Assembly: GCA_050084515.1 (NCBI GenBank)
Contig: CM114273.1
Coordinates: 23,870,001 to 23,934,000, forward strand
Reading direction: 5' to 3'
DNA from: Blasia pusilla
Lineage: Eukaryota; Marchantiophyta; Marchantiopsida; Blasiales
DNA: 64,000 nucleotides
How positions within the stretch are numbered: position 1 is the stretch's first letter; the number at the start of each line of letters is the position of its first letter. Positions 38,574 to 49,684 of the stretch are shown one piece after another. A program made the position numbers and the translations under genes. Below the pieces are notes generated by a model. It was not told where the DNA came from, ran no database searches, and saw only the letters and a list, made by a program, of their open reading frames with translations.

Positions 38574-38807
38574 TTAATTTGAATCATGGCCAATCTTACC
38601 ACATTTTGTGCATTCTTTCTTGTTGGTAGTGCTATAGCTCTTACTATTGAACTTCTTCCAATTTCTCAATGGTGGGGAAGATTTGGGTTTTTGGTCCATA
38701 TGTGTTGTGCTCTTATGATCGTTTTTCTTCATATGGACCTGGGAATATTCCATTCTTCCCGCTGAATATAGTGCTAGGTCCCGACTCTTGTCCTTCTTGT
38801 GTAGCAA
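38574..38807 (-). pseudogene. Copia 1 Gag CCHC zinc knuckle
   Basis: The segment ends CTKCGKIGHDSN, giving C-x2-C-x4-H of the nucleocapsid knuckle; the final Cys would follow but the frame is broken there. A basic, Ser/Lys-rich tail precedes it. Nucleic-acid-binding role by family. Confidence 0.75.
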
Positions 38808-38821
38808 GGTTGTTCGTCTCC

Positions 38822-39345
38822 TTATTTTTCAAGTAGAAGGGTACATAGTTCAAGAAAAAAGTTTGTGTCTTCTCTCTCACTGCTTAGAGAGTTTATGAAG
38901 TCCCCGTAGGAGTCATGGGCCACACTATTCATCATAGTGGCCGCTATGGTTTTATCATCAATTGAGACCTTAACTTCTGCCAAATCATCTCTTAACTCTT
39001 TCATAGTACTAAGATGAGAATACATAGTCGAGGTCGAGCTCATCTTCATTGAGTAAATTTACCTCTGCAATGCTAGTTTTTTTTATCATGCTTGTGCTAG
39101 CATTGGCCGCTTCAAGTGTCGTCCAAGTTTCCTTGGAGGTCTCTACATGTTTCAAATGAGGGATTTGAGAATCTCTCCTTGATATCATTAGAATTCCAAA
39201 AGCCTTTCAATCTCTCTTCTCAAAATCTTTCGTTGCTCGAGCATCCATGTTGGAGGTCTTCTCTTCGATGCCATAAACTATATCGTAAAGATCAGATGTC
39301 ATCAAAATTTCCTTCATCATGTATCGCAAAGTGATGTGGTTTTTG
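38822..39345 (-). pseudogene. Copia 1 Gag remnant
   Basis: Fragments include DLYDIVYGIEEKTSNMDARA (39207-39345) and STMYSHLSTMKELRDDLAEV with SVAHDSYGDFINSLSSE (38822-39049). These correspond to the UBN2/copia-type Gag polyprotein that packages element RNA. The start is lost at the junction with repeat DNA. Confidence 0.75.
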
Positions 39346-39456
39346 TTGTATGTATATACATCGATGTCATCGAATGCACATACAAACAAACACGATTCCA
39401 TGTTAACTCATGGAATCCACACAATGACACGAGAAGTACTAAAATATCTCCAATAA
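39346..39456 (-). repeat. LTR-start fragment like the gypsy 2 3' LTR
   Basis: Read on the minus strand it begins TGGAGATATTTTAGTACTTC and stays alignable to 62724-62830 (plus strand) over about 100 bases, including CATGAGTTA and TTCGATGACA words. It is fused directly to the copia 1 gag remnant. Confidence 0.7.
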
Positions 39457-39459
39457 ATT

Positions 39460-39680
39460 ATGTGGATCTCTCCATCACAACTCTCTCTCTCTCATGTCAA
39501 ACCAAACCCACTCTCCTAATGAAAAGCTTGGGTTACACACACAATGCAAGGAGGACCATAGCTCCGCCGCCTCATGCGAAGATGTTCAACAAAGTGAGAA
39601 TGAGCTCTCAAGCTCTCTCTCTTGGAGGCATATCCCCTTCCCTCTCCTAAGCTCTCTCCACAGTAACACCTATTAACATA
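39460..39680 (-). repeat. Repeat R1, partial copy 1
   Basis: On the minus strand it contains GGAGAGAGCTTAGGAGAGGG and then GGAGAGTGGGTTTGGTTTGA, as in the fuller R1 copies at 43866-45205 and 53880-55235. Only about 220 bases are present. Confidence 0.75.
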
Positions 39681-41609
39681 ATTAGAGAAGCTCTAAAGTA
39701 GTTCCATGTCCATCATAGAGTATGAAAAAAGATAAGACTCTAGAGCTATATTGATTTATGGAGGATCAAACATCTTGTTCCTAGTTTGAGTTAGATATGT
39801 ACAATTTTTCCAATCTATCATTTAGAAGAAACGATGCCACCTCTATCACTTAGAAGAAACGATGAGCATAAAAGACTATAAAATATTGTTTACAACTTAA
39901 GTCAATAGAAGAAAATTTTCCCCAACAACGAGTTGCTTGACATAAAATACAGACACCTTCAAAACTTTTAATTTCATATTTTCCACAATAAAGTTGTGAA
40001 CCGTTTTCTTTACAACCTTTACATCTACCTTTTTTATCCAATAGAAAATGAATGGTTCAACTATGAGGATAAGATACTACAAGAAGATTGGTCTATGTAG
40101 ATGTATATGTGCTCCTAGATCATCAGAACACAAGACCAAGGCAACTTGGTAAGTTGGCTTGCAAACACAAATTTGTTTTCCAAAATCTTTATTAGAAGTC
40201 TAAATTTGTAAATTTTATCCCTTGAAAAGATAAAGTTTGAAATAAGAAATTAAAAATCGATGAAAATAGATTATTTTTTCTCTTCAATTTCACATTTCAA
40301 GAATGGATTTCATAGAAAATAACATTGTACACTACACCTCTCAAAATTTGTAGGTTTCGACTCTTACAAGTACTTAGACGAAAAAATCCTAATCTCTTGA
40401 GTTCACTCAGAAAATTTAAACCAATAATATATTTCCACATTACGCAAAGACTAGTAATAGGAATTCACTCAAGATATAATTTTTCTAAATTGAAAACCAA
40501 TATTTACAAGAAATATGAAAATTCAAGGAAATTAGGGGAAAATGAAGAGGCAAGTGTAAGGTGAAACGTGATTACATTTTTGTACTTTGATGTATAATAT
40601 AGATAGATTGGGAGATATTTTATGAGACCTTTACATGAAAATTAGTCCACCTATGTACAAAATTAATGGGTTTAAAATTTACCAACTGGAAATTTAGGCA
40701 AAAGGTGATTTAAGTAAGGGGGGAATTTGTGGATTGAATATTTTTGCAATAAATTTAGCATTATCTATATCAAAAAAATCTTCTCATACAAATTCTAGTA
40801 ATTTATTGATTATTAGAAATATTTTTAAAAGAAAATTTACATATTAATGCATTGATTTTGATAAATTTTTTTTCAAAAGTAGAGAAAAAATTGAACTATA
40901 CAAACCCTATTTTTTAAAGCAAATCTTAAATTAGAATAGAGGGAACATATCTATAGTTCATTTTAAGATTGATTCTTTGATCAAGATACTACTTTTCCTA
41001 GTTTTACGGATTTCTATACATGGTTTGTCAATCTAGATCTTTCACAATGATTTTCATAATAGTCCTAGTCATTTAAAAAAAACTAGCACTAGGAAAGAGT
41101 ATTCCAAAGCATATTAAAAGTGAGAGAAAAATTGCATACTCGGAGAGGGATCCTCAAGAAAAAAAGTTCCCATTTTTAAATTTAGGGAGCTTCCAACAAA
41201 TGTAAAAAGTGAACATCATGGAAATTTTGAATATGGTAGAATCTAGTTAGCTACGTGAAGATTAATTGGCACGAAGTGTTGATTCTAAATTTCTAACAAG
41301 GATTTTCAAAAATTTCTTAAAAGGACATAATGATCTTTGTGGAGATGGTAATTTACCATTTTCCCGAGAAGCAAAGGACAAATAGGGTGCGATACATATA
41401 TTGACTACAAATTTCAAAGTTCTCTTTCTCTTCCTAGTGTGATGAGTTCCTTTAGCGGATCCCTCCAAAGACAAAACTAAATTTTTTTTGAGAAGATTTG
41501 AAGGCCTCCATGGATACAAAGATGGTGGAAAATGTAGAGAACTGCTAAAGAAGCATAACTGGTGGGAAACGGCTCTCATACTCACACACCACCATGGAGA
41601 AAGAAATTT
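39681..41609. other. AT-rich DNA between the two copia elements
   Basis: No gene recognised; frames are short and the DNA is strongly A/T-biased. The 128-codon minus-strand frame ending at 41262 overlaps the copia 2 LTR edge and shows no domain. Confidence 0.45.
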
Positions 41610-41824
41610 TGTAATGAGAGAATGAGTGTAGGTTGGTCCCCTTCTCAATTATATAAAATATGTACAAGCAACCCTAACCCTAATCTTAACCATAGCCTTG
41701 AGTTAGACTAACTATGATTAATTAATCCTAGTTAATATAACCAAGATTAAGCTTCCCTACTTCATGTGAATTTCAAATATAGCAGTTCAGGTATTTGATG
41801 AGCTTGTTTGTAACTCAATCTTCA
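41610..41824 (-). repeat. Copia 2 3' LTR
   Basis: Minus strand starts TGAAGATTGAGTTACAAACA and ends with a CA, and is alignable to 47952-48184. The polypurine tract lies immediately upstream in element orientation (41828-41845). LTR homology continues some 45 bases beyond the proposed CA end, so the exact terminus is uncertain. Confidence 0.75.
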
Positions 41825-41861
41825 ATACTCCCCCTCAAGCTCATATCGATATCTCTAACGC

Positions 41862-42179
41862 CTAAATTATTTTTAAACATCTCAAACTTATCTCTAGAGA
41901 ATGCCTTTGTTCATTTTGCCAGACCGTCTCACATGCTGCGTTGGTTTCTCCTATGTATTCAACCTTTGCTGAAGATAAAGCAACTGTAGGTTGCTTCTTT
42001 GAAGCCGAACTTATAACTGCGCTTCCCAAAGTAAATGAATAACCATATATGGAATGTCGATCAAACATGCTTCCTACCCAATCAGCATGTGTAAATCCTT
42101 GTAATTGTAAACTTGGAGAAGGTTCAAATTGAAGCCCGAATTGAACAGAGAATTTCACATATCGCATAATCCTCCTCAC
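41862..42179 (-). pseudogene. Copia 2 RNase H
   Basis: Begins MRRIMRYVKFSVQFGLQFEP; contains GFTHADWVGSMFDRHSIYGY and KKQPTVALSSAKVEYI, the copia RNase H signature with its catalytic Asp (ADW). The usual TEAEY is read as AKVEY. The C-terminus is frame-shifted before the polypurine tract. Confidence 0.88.
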
Positions 42180-42197
42180 ATCATCAAGGTGAGGTTT

Positions 42198-43107
42198 TCA
42201 AGGTGCTTGCATAAATTGGCTCACTAGACAAACTGCATAGCTTAAATCTGGCTTGGTTATAGTCACATAGATCAAACTTCCAACCATACGCCTATACATA
42301 TTAGAATGTGTAAGCAACTCTCCTTGATCCATTCTTAGCTTCACACTTTGGTCCAACAGTGTAGATATTGGCTTATAGGCCGTCATACCATATTTTGAAA
42401 GCATTTGAAGAGCATATTATCATTGTGGTAACCATATGCTCTCTCCAACCTTGATAAACTCAACACCAAGGAAGTACTTGAGTTCTCCGAAATCCTTCAT
42501 ATCAAATTTTGCTTGTAATTTTAGCTTGACTTGTTGTACCATTTCCTCAGTACTCTCAATAATGAAGAGGTCATCAATATACAACACAATGATAAACGTA
42601 TGATCTTATCCTCTTAAGATATACAATGAGGAGTAAGAATCACATAGCGTAAAACCCAACTCTTGTAGCACGTATGTAATCTTGCCATACCAAGCTCGTG
42701 GAGCTTGTTTGAGCATGTATAGAGCTTTCTTCAACATGCAGATGCGAAATGGAAACTCAGGATGCTCATATCTAGGTGGTTGAGTCATATATATCTCCTC
42801 ATATAGATCTCCATTCAAGAAGGTATTCTTGACATCGATATGATGTAATCTCCACTTCTTACTTCTTACTTATTGCAACTGCAACCGCTGTTCTTCTAGT
42901 CGCCATCTTTGCAACATGGCTAAATGTTTCCTCATAATCGATGCCATATTGTTGTGCATAGCCCTTGGCTACCAACCTCGCTTTGTATCTGTTAATTATA
43001 CCATCTTGATTGCGCTTGATTTTGCAACCAATAGCTTCCTTATCGGAAGATATATCAACCAACTCATGGGTCTGTTGATGTCTTAATGCAATAACCTCTT
43101 CCTCCAT
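42198..43107 (-). pseudogene. Copia 2 reverse transcriptase
   Basis: [20 protein letters not shown] (42859-43107) is the RT entry. MNGDLYEEIYMTQPPRYEHP and KALYMLKQAPRAWYGKI (42606-42818) are the palm. YIDD is encoded at 42570-42581, followed in a shifted frame by FDMKDFGELKYFLGVEF. KPISTLLDQSVKLRMDQGEL (42198-42404) is the connection. A frameshift near 42600 and stops near 42420 break it; the catalytic box is intact. Confidence 0.88.
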
Positions 43108-43320
43108 AACTTCAATCCATTCGACTTTATTTACATCTTCTTCAAAACAACTCGACTCCTATTCTTGAAGGGCAGTCATCATATATGCATGATGTGTCGC
43201 AAGAAAACCTTCATTTATGAATCTATGAATAGGATGTGTGACTCTACTTGATCTACAAAGTTGTTGTTAAGAGGTAGATGCCTTTGACATCTGACTCGAG
43301 CTCTAAATGGTGTCAACATA

Positions 43321-43853
43321 CTAAATATGTACTCTTCCCATCCATGGACTCACAAATTTAACTGAGGAATCTAGGACCTCTCTTAATCGTGCACTAGTAC
43401 TTTGGGAATTTGAAGGCAATCTCTGTTGGTTTACAGTATTTTTCTCCCCCTCAAAAGACGAGTTTAGAGATGAAATAGGCTTAGATGGAGTGTACCATAA
43501 CTTTAGCTCATGAAAAATAACATCGCGACTAATAATAAGTTGCCTAGAGGATGGAATGTAGCACTTATATCCCTTAGTTCCATGAGCGTAGCAAATGAAT
43601 ATACATCTTTTAGATTTGGGGTCTAATTTCTGACGTCTTTCAGAAGGAACATGAGCATAACAAATACAACCAAATACTTTGAGGAAAGAAAAATCAGGTT
43701 TACTTCCTATTAAGACTTCGGATGGAGTCTTATCATGAACTCTTGCTGTTAGAGTTCGGTTGGTTAAGAAGACTGCACATGCAACATCCTCTACCCAATA
43801 CACCTTAGGCATATTCTTCTCATTCAACATAGCTCGTGCCCCCTCAACAATAT
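43321..43853 (-). pseudogene. Copia 2 integrase C-terminal part
   Basis: Starts inside the conserved VEGARAMLNEKNMPKVYW block, then TPSEVLIGSKPDFSFLKVFG and KRCIFICYAHGTKGYKCYIP. The catalytic core upstream is absent: sequence at 43853 switches abruptly into repeat R1. Confidence 0.88.
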
Positions 43854-45205
43854 CTCCATAACCCGAGGTCGGATGCCATCACAGGTTGATGACGAAACTG
43901 GGATGATAGTGGAGGCCAAAACCAAGTACGTGGTGGCGACGTAAGTCAGAGAATCAACGGTCGCCATGGAAGACCCTCCACTCCGTAATGGCGGCAATGG
44001 CAACCAAGCGTTAACAACGGCCCAACGCGGCTCTAAGCAGCACTAGGCGTCCAATAGTGGATCGTTGACGGTGATGGTTGACCATCAAATGCGGACTGTT
44101 GACGGTAACTATGATGTTGCAGCCACCGCCGGTGCGGCGGCTGGTTTAGGGTTTGAACAATTTAACCCTAAAAATTGCCTAGCAATGGCAGTTTTGCAAG
44201 ATTGACGATAAATTTTTGTTCACAACTCAAAATTTTGCATTATCTATTGCACAATGTGCACAGCTTCATGATCTACGACAACGTCAAAAATGATTTTAAA
44301 TCGATCATTTGAGTAAAACATGACGGGGACTTTCGTAAATCCCAATGTGTCTTTCTCCTACACAAAATTTGGTAGCGCTTCCGTGCTGATTTCTCCCAAA
44401 AAAATATAAAACTTGTGAAAATAAAAATCAGCAAGGTACATGGTGCTCCCAAGAGCACCGGCATGGAGAAATTCGCCCCCATACTTAATCCCTATGAAAA
44501 ATTGGGCAGCGCTTCCACACGCCACTCTTCCACACAGAAAATTGGCAAAGGAAACAAAAAAAAAGAGCGGCTCCGGCTCCGGTGAGCACTCCCATGAACC
44601 ACTGAACGAGGAATACAATCCCCGACCTACAAAACCAGCGAGTGACTAGTGAGCTCCCCCACGAAGCTCTCTCACTAATCTCATTCTCTCTTTGTAAATC
44701 AAGATCCAATCTCTCTCACAATACCATAGTTCTCAAATGTGTGCACTCTCACATGTCTCTCTCAATATCAGACCAAACCCACTCTCCTAATGAGAGGCTT
44801 GGGTTACACTCACAAGGTAATGGACCATAGCTCCTTCGCCTTGTGCCAAGATGTTCAACAAAGAGAGAATGAGCTCTCAAGCTCTCTCCCCTTGAGGTAT
44901 ACCCCTCCCCTCTCGTAAGCTCTCTCCATGGTAACCTATGCTCCCAAGTCACCTCCTTGGCTCTTGACCTGATGTAGGAGGTTAGAGGCTACTTACCAAA
45001 AATATAAAGTTGACCATATACTCAAAATGGTACTTACCTAAAATAGCAAGTTCCTCAATATGGTTCCAAATGAGCCGAAACGAAGGGGAAACCTGCTCTC
45101 TCAGGTTTCCCAAGGCCTCAACAGATCATCTTCGACCTCTTGAGCCTTTCCTCCACTACTCGCAAAGGCGCTCTACTAGATCTCACCGATCTATCCTAAA
45201 AGACG
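43854..45205 (-). repeat. Repeat R1, full-length copy 2
   Basis: About 1.35 kb, inverted relative to the copy at 53880-55235 and alignable along nearly the whole length. Landmarks on the minus strand: TAGGATAGATCGGTGAGATC at the start, CTGAGAGAGCAGGTTTCCCC, GTTGAACATCTTGGCACAAG, TTAACCCTAAACCAGC-type sequence, and GGTTATGG at the end. It carries no long frame. One end abuts gypsy 1, the other the copia 2 integrase. Confidence 0.8.
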
Positions 45206-45235
45206 TGAGAGCATGCATGTGCCTATCTTTGTTGG

Positions 45236-46624
45236 TTGACTATGGTAGGTCATCCGTTACTGATGACACTAGTGGTGGGATTGGATTATGAATCTTTGGA
45301 TCCAGAGGTCAGTGAGGAGGCGACAGATGGTCGTGATATCCATGACGACGTGGAGGTGGTGGAGTTCTTACGTACTAGCGTCATAGCGAGCATAGTGAGT
45401 GCTAGGGAGCGGGATCGGATCCTACAGAGAGCCAGGAGGTTCAGGTGGGAGGGGACTCACATTTTGCGGGTATGGGGAGATGGTAGGATATGAGTGGTAC
45501 CTCATCCTTCCCAGCGAGCAGGTGTAGTGCGACATACCCATGAGGAGTTGGGGCATTTTGGAGTAAAGCATACTTATAGCTTACTCCAGGTTCAATATTG
45601 GTGGCACGACATGCATACTGGGGTATAGCAATTTGTGGCCAGATGTATGGTATGTGACAGAGTGTGAGCATCCTTCAATGCTCCCACTCCGTAGTTACAT
45701 CCTTTGTTGATTATGGGTTTAGTTTATCCATGGATTTTAGACTTTGCGGGACCTTTGCCATTGACGGGGCGTCATCACAGGTACGTGTTGGTCATTATGG
45801 AGCATTTCTCCAAGTGGATAGAGTTGGTGACACTACTAGACAAGGCGAGAGAGGAAACAACTTATGCGTTTCTAGATCGTGTGCTTAGTCACTTTGGTGT
45901 ACCAACGGAGATGTTGAATGACCAAGGTACTGAGTTAAGGAGAGAGTTTCAGGCCTTGAGTGATCAGGCGCTTATAGATTACCGCACCACGTCCAAAGAT
46001 CATCCTAAGGCAAATGGGTTGGCAGAGAGAGTAGTACAGACAGTGAAGAGAGGATTGCGCAAGTATGGCTTGCAACGGGGACAGTTGAGGGAGTGGGACC
46101 TATAGTTGCCATGGTTGGACATGGGTTATCGCGTTAGTCGGCTGACATCCTTGGCGTCATTGTCACAATACTTTTTTCTCTTTGGGAGAGAGCCATATTT
46201 ACCTGTAGCTATTCGACGTGACATGGCGGAGATGTTAGATCTTGATGATCTAGATGTGTGGGTACAAGCGTCTTCTCAGAGGGCGGAGATTTTTTATAGA
46301 GTTATGCGTATTTCCTTTGAGAACTTAGCTATTGCTCACCATAGAGATACATTGAGGTACACGACCATTTGTGGGGGAGTTTATCGTCCAGGAATTAGGA
46401 GGTTTCATCTTGGAGATTACGTGTATTTACAGCAGGCGGCACCCACAACGCTAGATGTCACTACAAGGCGCACGATCCTACGTATGCGCGAGGTATTACC
46501 GAACGGAGTCCTCATGTTGGAGGGACGAGATGGTATGGTTTGGAAGGATCATGAGCGCAATTGTGTGCCATGTCATCTTTCGAATGTGGACGAGACAGTG
46601 GAGCCTACATGTACCACTTGGTAG
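45236..46624 (+). pseudogene. Gypsy 1 integrase
   Basis: One frame throughout, with stops at 45491 (TGA), 45626 (TAG), 45665 (TGA), 45692 (TAG) and 46103 (TAG). The HHCC zinc region ends FVARCMVCDRV; catalytic pieces are FAGPLPL after the first strand, VIMEHFSKWIELV, MLNDQGTELRREFQAL (second Asp) and GLAERVVQTVKRGLRKYGLQ (Glu). The C-terminal GPY/F-like part includes FHLGDYVYLQQAAPTTLDV and CHLSNVDE. Compared with gypsy 2, at least two stops are CAG to TAG and two fit CGA to TGA. Confidence 0.88.
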
Positions 46625-46644
46625 TGGTACATGCAGGCTTGAGG

Positions 46645-46743
46645 TGTATGTTGTGCGGATCTGCAAGGGACGCAGCTACCATGTTGGTATATGATGGTTG
46701 TTCTCCAGGGTGGCATATGTCATGTGTGACTCCTCCTCTTGAT
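46645..46743 (+). pseudogene. Gypsy 1 partial PHD finger
   Basis: Reads CMLCGSARDAATMLVYDGCS then PGWHMSCVTPPL: the first Cys pair, the second pair with its first Cys changed to Tyr (VYDGC), and the H-x2-C ligands intact. It ends before the final Cys pair at the 46745 breakpoint. It is one frame off the integrase, with a stop in between. Confidence 0.82.
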
Positions 46744-46744
46744 G

Positions 46745-47090
46745 TACTTTCATAACTTTCTTTTCTTTCTCTTTCTTCTATCCATTTGAATAATCCACAT
46801 TACTCATTTCTACTTGGGTAATATTAAATTTTTTTCGTTCTATTTTTTTGATTTATTACTATCTATTTATACTCAAGTACTACTCAACTCTCTGATATCC
46901 CAAGACTAAAGTACATAGTAGAATGATACATTTATATAAGGGAACACATATCTTCATGCTCTTTTGACTTCCATCAATGTTTCTTTCTTTTCAATTGAGA
47001 TCATGGTACTCTTGGTTAAATTCATGGAAGTTTTGTGATCCAACAACTTATGTTGCGGTCTCGTCATGTTGTTGCTATCAAATTATTTCT
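46745..47090 (+). repeat. Long inverted repeat, left arm
   Basis: The reverse complement aligns to 49685-50035 with frequent small differences. Shared words include CATTGATGGAAGTCAAAAGA, GAGAGTTGAG and GATAGCAACAACA. Arms are about 345 bp, separated by 2.6 kb. Confidence 0.75.
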
Positions 47091-47189
47091 GCCTTTCTCA
47101 TTCTTTCTTCTTTCTTTCGTGGATGAAGCATATTATTTCCCGTAATATGTGACTTGAATCTTACTACAATAAATTCGAGAGCATGGTTG

Positions 47190-47470
47190 CAAAAAAAGGA
47201 CAAGTCCTTTCTTAGGACGGACACGGGCGGACAAGTCTCAACATGTCCATGGACATGAGTTCCAAGAGGTGGGACCCATACTATTAGTCCATGATGGAAG
47301 TCAAGGCAAGGATGAGAGAAGCAATGAGGGAGGAGGGAGTGGAAGTGGAGGGAGGAAGAAATGGGGGAGTATGGAACACAAAGGCAAGTAAGGGGAATGA
47401 GAAAGAAGGGAAAGATGGGGCCCATACGAACAAGTCCTTCCATAGGACGGACATAAGTTCATAGACATGG
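47190..47470. repeat. Purine-rich block flanked by about 30-bp direct repeats
   Basis: GGACAAGTCCTTTCTTAGGACGG... near 47198 recurs as AACAAGTCCTTCCATAGGACGG near 47429, each followed by ACA and CATGGA words. The block between is GA-rich. It ends where copia 2 gag resumes. Confidence 0.6.
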
Positions 47471-47630
47471 AGTCACCTTCTGGATTGTCCTCATCACCTA
47501 TGACAAACTTCGATAGTTCTTGACCCATGAGAAATTGTTTCATGCGAAACTTCCAGATATTGTAATTCTTCTTATCTAGTTTCTCGCCTGTGATTGTTGT
47601 TGAGGAATATTCCATGACGAATGATTTCAC
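47470..47630 (-). pseudogene. Copia 2 Gag start
   Basis: From the ATG at 47616 it reads MEYSSTTITGEKLDKKNYNI then WKFRMKQFLMGQELSKFVIG, the canonical opening of plant copia Gag (K-L-x-x-x-N-Y-x-x-W-K-F-x-M). The frame runs on into the purine-rich repeat, so only about 45 residues are real. Confidence 0.82.
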
Positions 47631-47951
47631 TCACAAAAATATAATTTTAGGCTCTTCATTGCTCCAATTGAAGCGCAGACCACTTCTACATAGAAATCGA
47701 CTTCAAATTTGCCAAAATTGATCAAATGTATGAAAGAACTAGTCGAAATTGGCCTGTAGAGAGCAAACTGCACAACTTTTCTTCACTAATCACACTTTTC
47801 TACACTTAAATTGCTAATGCAGGAGCTTAGAATATCAGAATCCAGCGATTTTGGATGCATTGGAAAGGTGTCGACGAGATCTACAAGGACCCATGAATCA
47901 TCCTTTGAAAACGACTCTCACACTCACACACTACCATGGAGAACGAAATTT

Positions 47952-48184
47952 TGCAATGAGAGAATGAGCGGAGGCTAGTCCCCTTCTTAATTATATAGGG
48001 TATGTTGAAGCAACCCTAATCCTAATGTTAACCATAGTCTCTAGTTAGACTAAATGTGATAAACTAACCATAGTTAAGATAATCGTACTTGACCGACTTA
48101 CCAAGATTAAGTTTCCCTACTTCGTTTGAATATCAAATATAGCAGTTCACGTGTCTCATGAGTTTGACTGTAACTCAATCTTCA
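47952..48184 (-). repeat. Copia 2 5' LTR
   Basis: Alignable to 41610-41824. The minus strand starts TGAAGATTGAGTTACAGTCA. No recognisable tRNA-Met primer-binding site follows; the next bases read AAATTTCGTTCTCCATGG. Confidence 0.75.
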
Positions 48185-49484
48185 ATAAAAACCAGTCCAT
48201 TTTCACATTTCCTCCTAATTTTCCACGACTCCTCTCTTTCCTTTGTAACTACGTTCCTTCTATAGTGGAGTTAGATCTTGAGATTTTTAGGGTAGAATTT
48301 TTGGTATGTTGAAGGACATGTGGATGAATGAAGTTCATAGCAATTTTCCCAAAGCAATTTCATTCAAAACCAGGAAAAAAAAGAAGAAAAAAGGAGCAAA
48401 TACATCCTTAAGAAAAATCAGAAGGAGTCAAATCTTGAAAGATTGGTTTATAAGCCTAAAAATAAATCCAAACTCAGCAAGAAAAGAGAAAAAAAGGGAG
48501 GTTTGTAAATGTATAAAACCACTATTTTTGTGAGTGTCTTGCAAGTCCAAAAATTCTGATTGGACTTGCTCTTTATGAGTTTTTTTGTTAGTGAGTTGCG
48601 AATAAATATTTGCAATATATTTGGGAGCCACATTAACCATCTTCCACAAAGGAATCCGGACTCTAACACAATACCTTCTACCAAACACTAGCAAGAGAGG
48701 TGCTCCAAAGGCTAAATATGATGAAGATGAGTTGTGAAAGCCCTCCCCCTCCCCCTCCCCCTCCCCCTCCCCCTCACCTTACTACCCTTGACTCTTTGAG
48801 AAGAGTCGAAAGAGTTCTTTCCCAAAAAATAGCCCAAATTGGTAACGTGCACACACAAGTTATCGAGTGAACATTGACTCCATCAACCGATTACTTGCCC
48901 CAAAATGGTAAAAGAGGAAATATTTTCTAAATGATAATATTAATCCCAATGCAATGGTGTTATTGCCAAGTTTATTCGATAGCTCAAAAAAAGTTATGAT
49001 TGCACAACCTACTCAACCTTTGAGTCGTCGAGATGGTAGAACTCTACATGTTGGCTAATGAAGATGTGACAACTAAGAAATCACTTGCAAATCTTTGATT
49101 CGAATGCGATTATCGTGCAAGAGATTTGTGACAAAATTGTGATTAACTTATCTTGCAATCACAATGGACTCACAAGTTGCGAGTGTGGAACTCATAAACT
49201 TACAAATTAAGTGTGATTAACTTGGGACTATACTACGGCTTCTGAGACTCATAAACTTAGTGAGTCTCAAAATGTAGTAGTGAGAATTCTACTCTCCTAC
49301 ACACATTTCATTCATCATTCGTGAGAAAACTAAAGTACAAAAATATATCAAAATATTTTGTAAAATTGTGTAGTGCAATTTCCTTCTCCTCTTTATATTT
49401 CTAGAGTTAACAAACAGCGTTGTTATCCTCAAGAAATGGCAAGTTGCTAAACTTCTAAATAAGAATAATTGATGGAATACAACT
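48185..49484. other. Non-coding DNA with CCCCTC repeat
   Basis: No gene recognised. The CCCCTC microsatellite lies at 48740-48775 and would offer G-runs for quadruplex formation on the minus strand. Confidence 0.5.
48740..48775. repeat. CCCCTC hexamer microsatellite
   Basis: Five to six hexamer units in a row, giving regularly spaced runs of G5 on the minus strand. Confidence 0.9.
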
Positions 49485-49665
49485 CTTACATACAAAGATA
49501 CCATCATGAAAAATGGAAAATTACAATTTGATAATGGGTGGCAGCTCATCCCTTGCTTAATAACATTAGGTATGTACAAGCAACCCTCATTCTAACTCTG
49601 ACTATAGTTTCTAATTACAACAACTATGGCAAACTAATCCTAGTTAAGATAATCATGCTTAATAA
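49485..49665 (-). repeat. Diverged solo LTR related to copia 2
   Basis: Shares ATGTACAAGCAACCCT, AACTAATCCTAGTTAA and the order of intervening words with the copia 2 LTRs, but is more diverged and has no coding flank. Confidence 0.65.
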
Positions 49666-49684
49666 CTAACTATAGAGGCATATC

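Larger units (their letters stand above)
35280..39345 (-). mobile_element. Ty1/copia retrotransposon 1, decayed
   Basis: Minus-strand order is Gag (39.3-38.8 kb), CCHC knuckle (38.58), protease end and pre-integrase zinc region (38.48-38.19), integrase (38.2-37.4), RT (37.0-36.1), RNase H (35.9-35.34). Integrase before RT defines copia. After pol, the purine tract AGGGAGGA is followed by TGTTGGAATGTG (35280 leftward), the expected start of a 3' LTR; its far end is not resolved (probably about 34.8 kb). The 5' end is broken: gag is fused to unrelated repeat DNA at about 39345 and no matching 5' LTR is seen. Many frameshifts and stops; inactive. Confidence 0.88.
45230..46745 (+). mobile_element. 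Ty3/gypsy element 1: 3' fragment (integrase plus partial PHD finger)
   Basis: Collinear with 61000-62470 of gypsy 2. It begins just before the integrase zinc region and stops within the PHD finger, where unrelated repeat DNA starts at about 46745. Gag, protease, DNMT, RT and RNase H are missing. Orientation is opposite to copia 2, in whose footprint it lies. Confidence 0.85.
41610..48184 (-). mobile_element. Ty1/copia retrotransposon 2, nested and rearranged
   Basis: Two related LTRs bound this block: 47952-48184 (5' LTR in element orientation) and 41610-41824 (3' LTR). After the 5' LTR comes a gag start (47630-47470); before the 3' LTR come integrase end, RT, RNase H and a classic polypurine tract (GAGCTTGAGGGGGAGT). 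The middle of the element (rest of gag, protease, integrase start) is missing, and 43853-47470 is instead filled by repeat R1, a gypsy 3' fragment and other repeat DNA. No convincing target-site duplication is visible. Confidence 0.82.
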
